Source of the DNA: Enhydrobacter aerosaccus
Lineage (GTDB): Bacteria > Pseudomonadota > Alphaproteobacteria > Reyranellales > Reyranellaceae
Length of the DNA: 64,000 bases
Direction of reading: 5' to 3'
Assembly: GCA_903832005.1 (NCBI GenBank)
Contig: CAIKZO010000028.1
Span: 1 to 64,000, forward strand
Shown: one piece after another, positions 56,878-64,000 of the stretch
Layout of the letters: each line of letters opens with the position of its first letter
Position numbering within the stretch: the stretch's first letter is position 1
The notes under the pieces: generated by a model
Told to the model about the DNA's origin: nothing
What the model saw: only the letters and a program-made list of their open reading frames with translations
The model's database searches: none
Program-made: the position numbers and the translations under genes

Positions 56878-56927
56878 AAATCGTGAGACATCCCCGATGC
56901 CGATGGCATAAGGGTTTCTCACGATTT
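56878..56927. repeat. Inverted repeat AAATCGTGAGA
   Basis: AAATCGTGAGA (56878-56888) and its exact complement (56917-56927) lie 28 bases apart in the gap before the membrane protein gene at 57001. GAGAC/GTCTC bases extend the similarity on the outer flanks. It could be a further repeat element or an operator pair. No gene is found in 56727-57000. Confidence 0.5.
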
Positions 56928-57000
56928 GTCTCGGATTCCGCCACCCCCTCCACGCAACAAAGTTGCTTGAGCGGCGGAGGTGGGCGGCTACGATGCGTGC

Positions 57001-57807
57001 ATGACTGACGCCTCTCTCTCCTCGTCCCCATCGCTCGGCTCACTCCTGAGCGACGCACTTGCCCACTGGGCGCATCATCAGGCCCGTTTCTGGAAGTTCA
57101 CGATCCCGGTGGCGATCCTCCTGGCGTCGGTTCCCTATCTCATGCTGCGCGGCTGGATTCCCGACGTGTCGCAGTGGGTGCAGAGCGGGGTGCGCGCCTT
57201 CGTCGACGTGCTGATCCTCTACCAGTGGTTCCACTACGCGCTCCACGACGACTGGAGCGCGCGCCGCAACCGGCTCCTGCAACAGAAGCAGTTCCCGTGG
57301 GGCGCCTTCCTCAGCTTTGGGTTCCTGGGCTTCTGGGCGCTGCACTTCATCCTGTCGTATGGGCTGATCTCGATCTGGCGGCAGTCCGGCATCCATGCAT
57401 CGTTCGCCCTCCAGCAGGCGATCGTGCCGATCAAGGAGATCGTGCTCGCCATCGTCTTCGGCGGCTTCCTTTTGTACCTGCCGGCGAAGGTGGCGAAGCT
57501 GCCGTGGGGACCGTCGGACGCCTGGCGCGCGGCCTCGGGCGTGCGCGGCCGGCTGATCGGCGTCGCCGTTCTGTGGGCCGTCCTGTCGCTTGTCTTCCTG
57601 CGCCTCGTCGACGAGCTGATCTGGTACGTAGGCGGTCTGGGCGAGGCGGCGATGTTGCAGACCGAGCGCCAGATCATCGAACTCGACTTCGCGAGCAGCG
57701 TGGTCGGCATCGCGACCGACTTCTTCATGTACTACCTGCTGGCCCATGTCGTGGCGAAGCTGTTCATCGCCACCACCGGCTGGCGGCCGGAGCCGCTGCC
57801 GAAGTAG
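57001..57807 (+). CDS. Multi-pass membrane protein of unknown function
   Basis: A 268-residue protein from ATG 57001 (MTDASLSSSPSLGSLL). Five to six membrane helices are visible, such as FTIPVAILLASVPYLML, AFLSFGFLGFWALHFILSYGLI and LIGVAVLWAVLSLVFLRLV. Positions of helices and the closing FFMYYLLAHVVAKLFIATTGW match the protein at 53991, so both probably belong to one uncharacterised family. Starting upstream at 56980 would add seven residues. It is followed after 30 bases by a TctC gene; whether they work together is unknown. Confidence 0.75.
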   Translation: MTDASLSSSPSLGSLLSDALAHWAHHQARFWKFTIPVAILLASVPYLMLRGWIPDVSQWVQSGVRAFVDVLILYQWFHYALHDDWSARRNRLLQQKQFPWGAFLSFGFLGFWALHFILSYGLISIWRQSGIHASFALQQAIVPIKEIVLAIVFGGFLLYLPAKVAKLPWGPSDAWRAASGVRGRLIGVAVLWAVLSLVFLRLVDELIWYVGGLGEAAMLQTERQIIELDFASSVVGIATDFFMYYLLAHVVAKLFIATTGWRPEPLPK

Positions 57808-57837
57808 CGACCAAAAAAGAAGACGCGGAGGAAACGA

Positions 57838-58818
57838 ATGACTGCACTTGGCCGCCGACACGCGCTGGCGTTGGGAATGGCTGCGCCCTTTATCGGCACG
57901 CGCGCATCGGCACAGGGCACGTGGCCCACCAAGCCCGTGCGCATCATCGTGCCGTTCCCGCCGGGCCAGGCCGCCGACATCTTCACGCGCCTCATCGCCG
58001 AGCGGCTGACGGAGATGTGGAAGCAGCAGGTCGTGGTCGAGAACAAGGGCGGGGGCGGCGGCATTCCCGGCACCGAGACCGGCCGGCTCGCGACGCCCGA
58101 CGGCTACACCCTGATGTCGGTGACCAGCGGCACCTTCGGCGTCAATCCCAGCCTCTATCCCGACCTGCCCTACAAACCGCTGGTCGACTTCAAGCCGATC
58201 TCCAACATCATCGTGGCGCCGCTGGTGATCGTGGCGCATCCCAGCTTCCCCGCGGACACGCTGGCCGAGCTGATCGCGCTGGCGAAAAAGGATCCCGGCA
58301 AGCTCTCCTATGCGTCGGCAGGCCCGGGCACGGCGCAGCATCTCAGCATGGAGCTGCTGAAGCTGCGCGCGAAGCTCGACATCGAGCACATCCCCTACAA
58401 GGGCAGCGGCCCCGCGATGGCCGATCTGCTGGGCGGCCACGTGAAGTTGATGATGGACAGCACCGCCTCGGCGCTGAACGCGATCCTCGACGGCCGCATC
58501 AAGGCGCTGGCCGTGACCACGGCACGCCATGCGCCGCCGCCGCTCGACAAGATCCCGACCATCGCCGAGACGGTGCCGGGCTACAGCTCCGCCGGCTGGT
58601 CCGGCCTCGCCGCCCCCGCGCACGTGCCGGACGAGATCGTCGCCAAGGTGAATGCCGATGTCACCGGCCTGCTGCGCGATCCCTCGATGGTGCGCATGAT
58701 CGAGGAACGCGCCAGTGTCCCCGATCCTGCCACGCCGTCGGGGTTCGCGGCCTTCATCGAGAAGGACATGGCGACCTGGGCCGAAGTGGTGAAGGCCACT
58801 GGTACTAAGCCGGGGTGA
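57838..58818 (+). CDS. Bug/TctC family tripartite tricarboxylate transporter substrate-binding protein
   Basis: A 326-residue receptor. The signal peptide MTALGRRHALALGMAAPFIGTRASA with an RR pair may be Tat-type. Mature landmarks are KPVRIIVPFPPGQAADIFTR, VVVENKGGGGGIPGTE, YPDLPYKPLVDFKPIS, HIPYKGSGPAMADLLGGHVKLM. Same family as the protein at 778 but clearly a different member. No TctA or TctB is present in the window. It is followed by a palindromic repeat. Confidence 0.9.
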   Translation: MTALGRRHALALGMAAPFIGTRASAQGTWPTKPVRIIVPFPPGQAADIFTRLIAERLTEMWKQQVVVENKGGGGGIPGTETGRLATPDGYTLMSVTSGTFGVNPSLYPDLPYKPLVDFKPISNIIVAPLVIVAHPSFPADTLAELIALAKKDPGKLSYASAGPGTAQHLSMELLKLRAKLDIEHIPYKGSGPAMADLLGGHVKLMMDSTASALNAILDGRIKALAVTTARHAPPPLDKIPTIAETVPGYSSAGWSGLAAPAHVPDEIVAKVNADVTGLLRDPSMVRMIEERASVPDPATPSGFAAFIEKDMATWAEVVKATGTKPG

Positions 58819-58853
58819 CACGAAAACGATTCCATCACCTTCGAACCCGCCCC

Positions 58854-58985
58854 CCTCACCCTGAGGAGCGGTGCGAAGCGCCGCGTCTCGAAGGGTGGGC
58901 CATAGACAAGGTGCTCGTTCCCACCCTTCGAGACGGCACGGAGTTTACCCCGAGGTAATCCGAGGGGGGCCTCCTCAGGGTGAGG
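58854..58985. repeat. Palindromic intergenic repeat, copy 2
   Basis: Second copy of the element at 3003. Outer arms are 58854-58868 and 58971-58985; inner arms 58884-58899 and 58920-58935. Bases 58854-58899 are identical to 3003-3048. The right half carries an extra segment (58936-58970) with its own small palindrome around TTACCCCGAGGTAA, absent from copy 1. Again it sits between convergent genes. Confidence 0.88.
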
Positions 58986-59005
58986 TAGTTCCGTTGTTGA
59001 CGGTG

Positions 59006-59818
59006 TCACTTCCCGGCCAATCGAAACAATCCGTCGAAGCGGAAAGAATAGCCGATACCGATGATATAGGTCGGCGCGTCTCCGCCCAGCCCAAAGGCGA
59101 TGTGGAAGTCGAACTGCTGCGTGGGCGTGACCAGGTATTCGCCGCCCATGTTGATCATGTTCGTCGCGTTTCCAGTCGACGGATAGTCGCCGACATATTC
59201 CACGAACACGCCCGTCCGTTCGGAGATCTTGCGCTCCACCGAGAACGTCACCTCGAACGTCTGCTGGTTCGACGGATCGGCGGGCGAAAAGAACGAGGTG
59301 AACATGCCGCTCATGCCCCAGTCGTCGTTGAACTCGTGCGACCACGGGAACTGGATGTAGGGCTGCACACCCGTTCCCGCGATCTGCGCCGCGCCGGTGG
59401 GCAGGCCGGCGCCCGCCGTCACCGACAGGCTCCAGTCCTCGGGCAGCGCGCTCACCTGCCACTTGATCGCGGGAATGACGTTGCCGAAGCCGGTCGCAGG
59501 GCTGCCCTGCAGGGCGCCGACGTAATTCGGCAAATCGACCAGAATCTCAAGGCAGGAGGCGATGCCCAGCCTCAGGCGGCTGTTCGTCCCGTCGAACGTC
59601 TTTTCAGAGTCGCGGCCGGTCGTGTTGATGCCGTTTTCAATCTGGAGGCTGCCGAACGGCACCACGAGGCTGGAATTGGTGACGTCGGGCCGGTCGGTGG
59701 CGATGCTCGACGACGGGCCGGGGCACTCGGCGGCAAACGCGTCGGGTACCGCCGTCAGCAACGCAAGAAGGACCAACACCGCCCCGAAGAGGCCGGCGCT
59801 TATTTCAGATCGTCTCAT
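59006..59818 (-). CDS. Outer-membrane beta-barrel protein, phenol-degradation MetA-like
   Basis: A 270-residue exported protein with signal peptide ending near AFA-AE. The mature sequence has alternating strands with aromatic ends (ATDRPDVTNSSLVVPFGSLQIENGI, SLSVTAGAGLPTGAAQ, FDFHIAFGLGGDAPTYIIGIGYSFRF) and ends with basic or aromatic residues (RFDGLFRLAGK). This is the pattern of the MetA-pathway transporter-like beta-barrel family, called putative outer-membrane channels for hydrophobic compounds. It is single-gene and leftward, convergent to the TctC gene with a repeat in between. Confidence 0.72.
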   Translation of the reverse strand: MRRSEISAGLFGAVLVLLALLTAVPDAFAAECPGPSSSIATDRPDVTNSSLVVPFGSLQIENGINTTGRDSEKTFDGTNSRLRLGIASCLEILVDLPNYVGALQGSPATGFGNVIPAIKWQVSALPEDWSLSVTAGAGLPTGAAQIAGTGVQPYIQFPWSHEFNDDWGMSGMFTSFFSPADPSNQQTFEVTFSVERKISERTGVFVEYVGDYPSTGNATNMINMGGEYLVTPTQQFDFHIAFGLGGDAPTYIIGIGYSFRFDGLFRLAGK

Positions 59819-59838
59819 CCGCCGTCGTTATACCGGCT

Positions 59839-60327
59839 TCACCTGCTGAGGCGAACGTAACATTCGGCGACCGCCTCGATGCCGAGCCGATCGTCCATGT
59901 CGAAGCGCGCCACCAGCGGACTGTCGAGATCGAGCACGCCCAGGAGCGCGCCGTCGCGGAGCAGCGGCACGACAAGCTCGGAGCGCGAGGCGGCGTCACA
60001 GGTGATGTGGCCCGGGAAGTCATCCACGTCCTCGACCACCAACGACTTGCCGCTGGCGGCGGCCGCGCCGCAGACGCCCTTGCCGATGCCGATGCGCACG
60101 CAGGCGGGCTTGCCCTGGAACGGCCCCAGCACCAGTTCGTCGCCGCGCAGAAAATAGAAGCCCGCCCAGTTGAGGTCGGGCATCAGCGCGAACAGCAGCG
60201 CCGAGGTGTTGGCGGCGTTCGCGATCGGATCGCGCTCTTCGTCGAGCAGGCCGTCGAGCTGCCGGCGGAGATCGCGATAGAAGTCGGTCTTGCCTGCGCT
60301 GCTGACGATGGTGCGCGCTTCAAACAT
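59839..60327 (-). CDS. msrC: Free methionine-(R)-sulfoxide reductase (GAF domain, fRMsr)
   Basis: A 162-residue GAF protein from ATG 60327 (MFEARTIVSSAGKTDFYRDL). Three cysteines C76, C86 and C110 have the same spacing (10 and 24) as the catalytic set of E. coli YebR/MsrC, within GPFQGKPACVRI, GKGVCG and GHITCDAASRSELV. It reduces free L-methionine-(R)-sulfoxide with thioredoxin in the cytoplasm. The longer open frame to 60471 lacks similarity. It is divergent from the DUF1028 operon with 164 bases between them. Confidence 0.92.
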   Translation of the reverse strand: MFEARTIVSSAGKTDFYRDLRRQLDGLLDEERDPIANAANTSALLFALMPDLNWAGFYFLRGDELVLGPFQGKPACVRIGIGKGVCGAAAASGKSLVVEDVDDFPGHITCDAASRSELVVPLLRDGALLGVLDLDSPLVARFDMDDRLGIEAVAECYVRLSR

Positions 60328-60491
60328 GGGCGCCCGTCCGGTGGTGGCGTGCGGAAAAAAAATGCTGCAAAGGATTCCGATCTCGCGGCATGAGTTACTA
60401 TAGCGTTCCGTTTCGAAGAGTCGAAGGCGGTCGGTAGCCGGGGAAATCCAATGAAAGTACTCTCCAGCCAAGAGATTTCGGGGAGCGAACA
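60328..60491. promoter_or_regulatory. Divergent intergenic region before the DUF1028 operon
   Basis: The gap includes an A-rich run (60355-60365), TACTAT (60396-60401) as a possible -10 hexamer for the rightward operon and GGGGAGCG before the GTG start at 60492. No clear -35 or operator could be assigned. Confidence 0.25.
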
Positions 60492-61169
60492 GTGACGTTG
60501 TCGATCAGCGGGAGATGCGAGCGTACCGGGATGCTGGGCATGGCGATTGCCTCCTCCAGCATGAGCGTCGCCGCACGGTGCGCCCATGCGCGGGCCGATG
60601 TCGGCGTGTGCGCCACGCAGAACATCACCGATCCGCGCATCGGCCCCGAGGGGCTCGACCTGCTCGCCAAGGGCATCGACGTCGATACGGCGATCAAGAC
60701 GATCCGTGCCAAGCCCAATGCCGAGTTTCGGCAGGTCGGGCTGGTCGATAGCAAGGGCAACACGGCGTTCTACTCGGGCAGCGGGTGTCTCGGCATCTAC
60801 GCCGCCGCGCAGGGCAAGGGCGCCCTGGCCATGGGCAATCTGCTGGCGAGCGACAGGGTCCCCGAGCACATGGTGCGCGCTTTCGAGAGCGATCCCACGG
60901 CGCATATCGGCGACCGGCTCCTGGCCGCGATGAAGGCGGGCGTGGCGGCCGGCGGCGAAGCGGGGCCGATCTATTCGGCCGGGATGATCGTGGTCGGCCG
61001 GGTCGCGTGGCCGATCGCCGACCTGCGCGTCGATTACCGCGACGATCCGGTGACTGCACTCGGCGAACTGTGGACGCGCTGGCAGCCCGAAATGGACGCC
61101 TATGTGACGCGCGCGCTCAATCCGTCGGGCGCGCCGCGGTATGGAGTGCCTGGCGATGAGGACGCTTAG
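60492..61169 (+). CDS. DUF1028 family protein (Ntn-hydrolase-like fold)
   Basis: A 225-residue protein starting at GTG 60492 with ribosome site GGGGAGCG. Conserved DUF1028 parts: GMLGMAIASSSMSVAARCAHARADVG, CATQNITDPRIGPEGLDLL, RQVGLVDSKGNTAFYSGSGC, AQGKGALAMGNLLAS and RVDYRDDPVTALGELWTRW. The family has an Ntn-hydrolase-like fold and lies beside amidases, RidA proteins and oxidoreductases in many genomes, so an amide or peptide hydrolase role has been suggested but not proven. The next start ATG follows its stop directly, showing tight coupling. Confidence 0.85.
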   Translation: MTLSISGRCERTGMLGMAIASSSMSVAARCAHARADVGVCATQNITDPRIGPEGLDLLAKGIDVDTAIKTIRAKPNAEFRQVGLVDSKGNTAFYSGSGCLGIYAAAQGKGALAMGNLLASDRVPEHMVRAFESDPTAHIGDRLLAAMKAGVAAGGEAGPIYSAGMIVVGRVAWPIADLRVDYRDDPVTALGELWTRWQPEMDAYVTRALNPSGAPRYGVPGDEDA

Positions 61170-62438
61170 ATGACCGTGGAAGTGATCGATACGCTGGTGA
61201 TCGGCGCCGGCCAGGCCGGGATCGCCATGAGCGAACATCTCGGCAAGGCGGGCGTTCCCCATCTCGTCCTCGAGCGGCATCGCATCGCCGAGCGCTGGCG
61301 CTCCGAACGCTGGGACTCGCTGGTGGCCAACGGCCCCGCCTGGCATGACCGCTTCCCGGGGCTGGAATTTCCCGGCGCCCATCCCGACGATTTCGTGCCG
61401 AAGGAAAAAGTCGCCGACTATTTCGTGGCCTACGCCGACATGATCAAGGCGCCGGTCCGCACCGGCGTTGAGGTGAAGAAAGCCAAGCGTCTGGCGGGCC
61501 GTCCCGGCTTCACCCTCGAGACCTCGCAGGGAACCATCGAGGCGAACAACGTGGTGGTGGCGACGGGCGCCTTTCATCATCCGGTCTTTCCCGACCTGGT
61601 GCCGCGCGATACGGGCATCGTGCAGATCCATTCGAACGAATATCGCAATCCCGCGCAGTTGCCGGACGGTGCGGTGCTGGTCGTGGGCGCTGGCTCCTCG
61701 GGCGGACAGATTGCTGACGAACTCCTGCGCAGCGGCCGGCGTGTCTATCTCTCGGTCGGTCCGCATGCCCGCCCGCCGCGCGCCTATCGCGGGCGCGACT
61801 ATTGCTGGTGGCTGGGCGTGCTGGGCAAATGGGACATCGCCGCCCCCACGCCGGGCGCGCAGCACATCACCATCTCGGTGAGCGGCGCGAACGGCGGCCA
61901 CACGGTGGAATTCCGGAACTACGCCCAGCGCGGCATGGTGCTCGTCGGCATGACCGAAGGCTACAAGGACGGCACCCTCACCTTCCGCCCCGACCTTGCC
62001 GCCAACCTCAAGCGTGGCGATGCCGATTATCTCGCGGTGCTGGACGAGGCCGATGCCTATGCCGCGCGCAACGGTCTCGACCTGCCGCAGGAGCCGCAAG
62101 CGCGGATCATCGCGCCCGATCCGGCCTGCGTCACCGATCCGATCCTGGCGCTCGACCTCAAGGAGGCCGGCGTCACTTCGATCGTCTGGGCGACGGGCTA
62201 CGATTTCGATTACGGCTGGCTCGAGGTCGATGCGTTCGACGAGACCGGCAAGCCCAGGCACCAGCGCGGCGTTTCCCCCGAGGCCGGGCTCTATTTCCTG
62301 GGATTGCCGTGGCAGTCGCGCCGCGGCTCCAGTTTCATCTGGGGCGTCTGGCACGATGCAAAATACCTGGCCGACCAGATCGGGATCCAGCGGTCCTATC
62401 GCGCCTACAACGATCACGTGAGCCGGAGAGAAAAATGA
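61170..62438 (+). CDS. Flavin-containing monooxygenase-like FAD/NAD(P) oxidoreductase
   Basis: A 422-residue flavoprotein. FAD-binding GxGxxG is IGAGQAGIAMSEHL near residue 12, a second Rossmann motif for NADPH is VVGAGSSGGQIADELL at about residue 171, and ERWRSERWDSLVANGP is typical of the YUCCA/CzcO-like group. Near the end are ATGYDFDYGWL and RRGSSFIWGVWHDAKYLA. It could oxidise an amine, sulfide or carbonyl. It starts immediately after the DUF1028 stop and overlaps the RidA gene by four bases, so all three are produced together. The substrate is unknown. Confidence 0.9.
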   Translation: MTVEVIDTLVIGAGQAGIAMSEHLGKAGVPHLVLERHRIAERWRSERWDSLVANGPAWHDRFPGLEFPGAHPDDFVPKEKVADYFVAYADMIKAPVRTGVEVKKAKRLAGRPGFTLETSQGTIEANNVVVATGAFHHPVFPDLVPRDTGIVQIHSNEYRNPAQLPDGAVLVVGAGSSGGQIADELLRSGRRVYLSVGPHARPPRAYRGRDYCWWLGVLGKWDIAAPTPGAQHITISVSGANGGHTVEFRNYAQRGMVLVGMTEGYKDGTLTFRPDLAANLKRGDADYLAVLDEADAYAARNGLDLPQEPQARIIAPDPACVTDPILALDLKEAGVTSIVWATGYDFDYGWLEVDAFDETGKPRHQRGVSPEAGLYFLGLPWQSRRGSSFIWGVWHDAKYLADQIGIQRSYRAYNDHVSRREK

Positions 62439-62854
62439 CCACGCACGAGCGCATTCGCAAATTCAATTCGAAGGACACCTATCCCGAGCAGAAGCTCGAC
62501 AACGATTTCTGCCAGGCGGTGGTCACGCGCGGCGGCCGGACCGTGTGGCTGCGCGGCCAGTGCCCGCAGAACCTCGACGACGCCGTCAATCTCAAGAGCC
62601 ACGATCCCGCCGAGCAGACCCACAAGGTGATGCAGAACATCAAGCAGCTGATCGAGGAAGCCGGCGGCAAGATGGAGCATCTGGTGAAAGTCGTGGTCTA
62701 CATCACCGACGTCCGTCATCGCGAAGCGGTCTATCGGACGATGGGCGAATACATCAAGGGCGTGCACCCCGTGTCGACCGGCCTCGTGGTCCAGGCGCTG
62801 GCGCGGCCCGAGTGGTTGGTGGAGATCGACGGGACGGCGGTTATTCCGGACTGA
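62435..62854 (+). CDS. RidA (YjgF/YER057c/UK114) family protein
   Basis: A 139-residue protein from ATG 62435, four bases inside the flavoprotein gene. RidA-type sequence: FCQAVVTRGGRTVWLRGQCPQNLD, VMQNIKQLIEEAGGKMEHLVKVVVYITDV, STGLVVQALARPEWLVEIDGTAVI. The usual catalytic Arg appears to be replaced or shifted here, since the TGLVVQALARPEWLVEI stretch has Arg at ALARPE in the common position. RidA proteins hydrolyse enamine/imine intermediates to ketone and ammonia. This fits downstream of a flavoprotein that makes an imine. Confidence 0.9.
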   Translation: MTTHERIRKFNSKDTYPEQKLDNDFCQAVVTRGGRTVWLRGQCPQNLDDAVNLKSHDPAEQTHKVMQNIKQLIEEAGGKMEHLVKVVVYITDVRHREAVYRTMGEYIKGVHPVSTGLVVQALARPEWLVEIDGTAVIPD

Positions 62855-63011
62855 ACTTCCCAGTCAGAGAACACGAATTTTATCCGGCGCAGGCACGTGG
62901 AACGCCGGAAAGCACTCTGACGAGCGACCATCTGTTTCAATCTGGTCAGCGCTTTATAGGATATAACGACCGTAATCGGCGATTCTCGCGGACGCGCTTA
63001 TTTTCGCGTGC
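62855..63011. other. Gap before the phage-like frame
   Basis: This stretch has lower G+C than its left neighbour, with TTTATAGGATATAAC at 62953-62967 resembling a -10 box. A chromosome-to-mobile-element boundary may lie here, but no direct repeat, tRNA or integrase was found. Confidence 0.25.
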
Positions 63012-64000
63012 ATGGGAGAATTCATCATTCCGGACGGGCCGATATCCCAGCCCGTGCCACCTCCGCCGCCGCCCGATCCCCGGGTCGCGCGCGAGGAAAA
63101 GATCGCCAACGACACGCGCGTTGAAAGCGAGCTGAACCGCTTCATCGCATCCAGACAGGATGTGATGTTCAACAATCCTGACGCCTTCTATCGCACGCAA
63201 GGCCGCGACGCGATCGACGTGGCGCCCGTTGCGACGAAGAACCTCGAGCAGCTGCGCGATAATCTGCTCAACGGTCTCGCCAACGACTATCAGCGCCGGC
63301 GCCTTGGCGATGCGCTCGAAGCGCAGATGCAGCTCTCGCGCGAGGACATGACGCGCCATGTCGCCGCGCAGAGCCTCGCTTGGCAGCGCCAGACGGCACA
63401 GGACCGTATCGCGCTCCTGACCAAAGAAGCCGCCTACCATCATGGCGATCCCGATCTGGTGGACGTCATAGGCCGCGCCGCAGCCAACGCTGCGCGCGCC
63501 CACGCACGCGTCGGCGGCATTCCAGCGGGTGGCTCCATCGAGGATGCTACCGCTGCGACCGCGCGCAGCGGTGTACTCAGTGCTGCGATCCAGGCAAAGC
63601 TGGATAAGGGCGACGCTGAAGGCGCGAACACGCTGTTCACTCATGCCAGAGACCAGCTAGATCCGCAGCATGCCCAGCCACTGGTGCCACAGCTTGAAAT
63701 TTTCCCACAGAGCAGTGTTGCCCAGAGCGGAGACCCGGTCACCTCGAACGAGGTGATGACAGATGCGACGCCCGACCCGATGGAGGACGGCCAACAGTAT
63801 GCGCAAGCCGGGTCAGGTCGGCCGCCTAGTCGGACGAGAGGCGGCCAGCCAACCGATCCCCTAACGGAGATACGGGCCGCCAACTTTCAATCTCACCTCG
63901 ACGCAATTCGAGAGCTTGAACCGAACAATCGAGAGCTTTCTTACATCGCGCCTAAAGATTGGGTTCCGACGGTAGGAGATCTTGCACGAGTGAACGGGGA
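63012..64000 (+). CDS. Phage-structural or polymorphic-toxin-like protein, 5' part
   Basis: The rightward frame from ATG 63012 stays open to the window end: 329 residues seen. It opens MGEFIIPDGPISQPVPPPPPP, then a long helical, Gln/Arg/Ala-rich region with NPDAFYRTQGRDAIDVAP and LEQLRDNLLNGLANDYQ, which is similar in style to the internal or tail-associated proteins of alphaproteobacterial prophages with repeated 'GYL..KGKDAV..' units. Towards the visible end, IRELEPNNRELSYIAPKDW resembles the short linker before toxin domains in polymorphic toxins. No signal peptide is seen. Codon use shifts towards AGA, ATA and CTA near the edge. The end and any toxin domain are outside the window. Confidence 0.6.
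   Translation, partial: MGEFIIPDGPISQPVPPPPPPDPRVAREEKIANDTRVESELNRFIASRQDVMFNNPDAFYRTQGRDAIDVAPVATKNLEQLRDNLLNGLANDYQRRRLGDALEAQMQLSREDMTRHVAAQSLAWQRQTAQDRIALLTKEAAYHHGDPDLVDVIGRAAANAARAHARVGGIPAGGSIEDATAATARSGVLSAAIQAKLDKGDAEGANTLFTHARDQLDPQHAQPLVPQLEIFPQSSVAQSGDPVTSNEVMTDATPDPMEDGQQYAQAGSGRPPSRTRGGQPTDPLTEIRAANFQSHLDAIRELEPNNRELSYIAPKDWVPTVGDLARVNG

Noticed and set aside
60183..62417. A leftward open frame of 744 codons
   Set aside because: It covers DUF1028 and the flavoprotein gene on the opposite strand and carries no recognisable domain.
62946..63644. A leftward frame of 232 codons at the right end
   Set aside because: The opposite strand frame from 63012 has a more natural amino-acid composition with phage-like segments and remains open to the window end, so the leftward frame was taken as its shadow.

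Overview
The window is a GC-rich (by eye roughly two thirds G+C), gene-dense chromosomal segment. The many Bug/TctC-type and ABC_sub_bind-type binding proteins, class III CoA-transferase, PaoABC-like molybdoenzyme, CysNC fusion, short ArgC and mitofilin/HemY pair suggest a soil or water alphaproteobacterium, perhaps Reyranella-like or another Rhodospirillales/Rhizobiales relative. This assignment is inference from gene content only. No tRNA, rRNA, CRISPR array or transposase was found.

Layout. 1-0.7 kb: the 5' end of a ComM/YifB ATPase gene, cut by the window edge. 0.8-3 kb: TctC receptor plus FAD monooxygenase. 3.1-10.5 kb: three orphan ABC_sub_bind receptors beside a Cache-HAMP-GAF-GAF histidine kinase, a CheY-like receiver and a receiver-nucleotide cyclase; this is the best candidate for an undescribed system. 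10.5-18.8 kb: a leftward operon with an SGNH protein, feruloyl-CoA synthetase-like ligase and a complete peptide-type ABC transporter (DppABCDF order). 18.8-29.5 kb: CoA-transferase, two GFA-fold zinc proteins, a three-subunit molybdenum hydroxylase, a ferritin-like protein, a serine hydrolase, a luciferase-like monooxygenase, a tiny secreted Cys-rich protein and a TauE/SafE permease. 29.6-32.2 kb: a LAL-type LuxR regulator.

32.3-43.6 kb is one long leftward sulfur cluster: sulfate-binding protein, CysT, CysW, CysA, CysH (APS-reductase type), CysD, CysNC, then a fused-permease/ATPase pair of the nitrate/sulfonate type and an MgtC protein. A leader of about 290 bases before it holds a possible Cys-ending leader peptide and two hairpins. 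43.9-49.7 kb: GNAT acetyltransferase, ArgC, three small lipoproteins, an ATC-hydrolase-family protein, a Tat-exported alpha/beta-hydrolase and Ogt. 49.8-54.8 kb: a HemD-mitofilin fusion, HemY, a MetE-C-like methyltransferase and a membrane protein. 54.9-58.8 kb: a phosphatase behind a possible Pho box, repeats, a second membrane protein of similar layout and a second TctC. 59-62.9 kb: a beta-barrel protein, free methionine-(R)-sulfoxide reductase, and a tightly coupled DUF1028-flavoprotein-RidA operon. From 63 kb to the right edge an open frame of phage or toxin character begins, with codon use that becomes atypical towards the edge.

Genes are compact: many neighbours share ATGA overlaps, and three convergent pairs share overlapping stop codons. 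Two distant intergenic gaps carry the same palindromic repeat with an identical 46-base core. In GC-rich DNA the antisense frames stay open for long distances; these were set aside in favour of frames with recognisable protein families.
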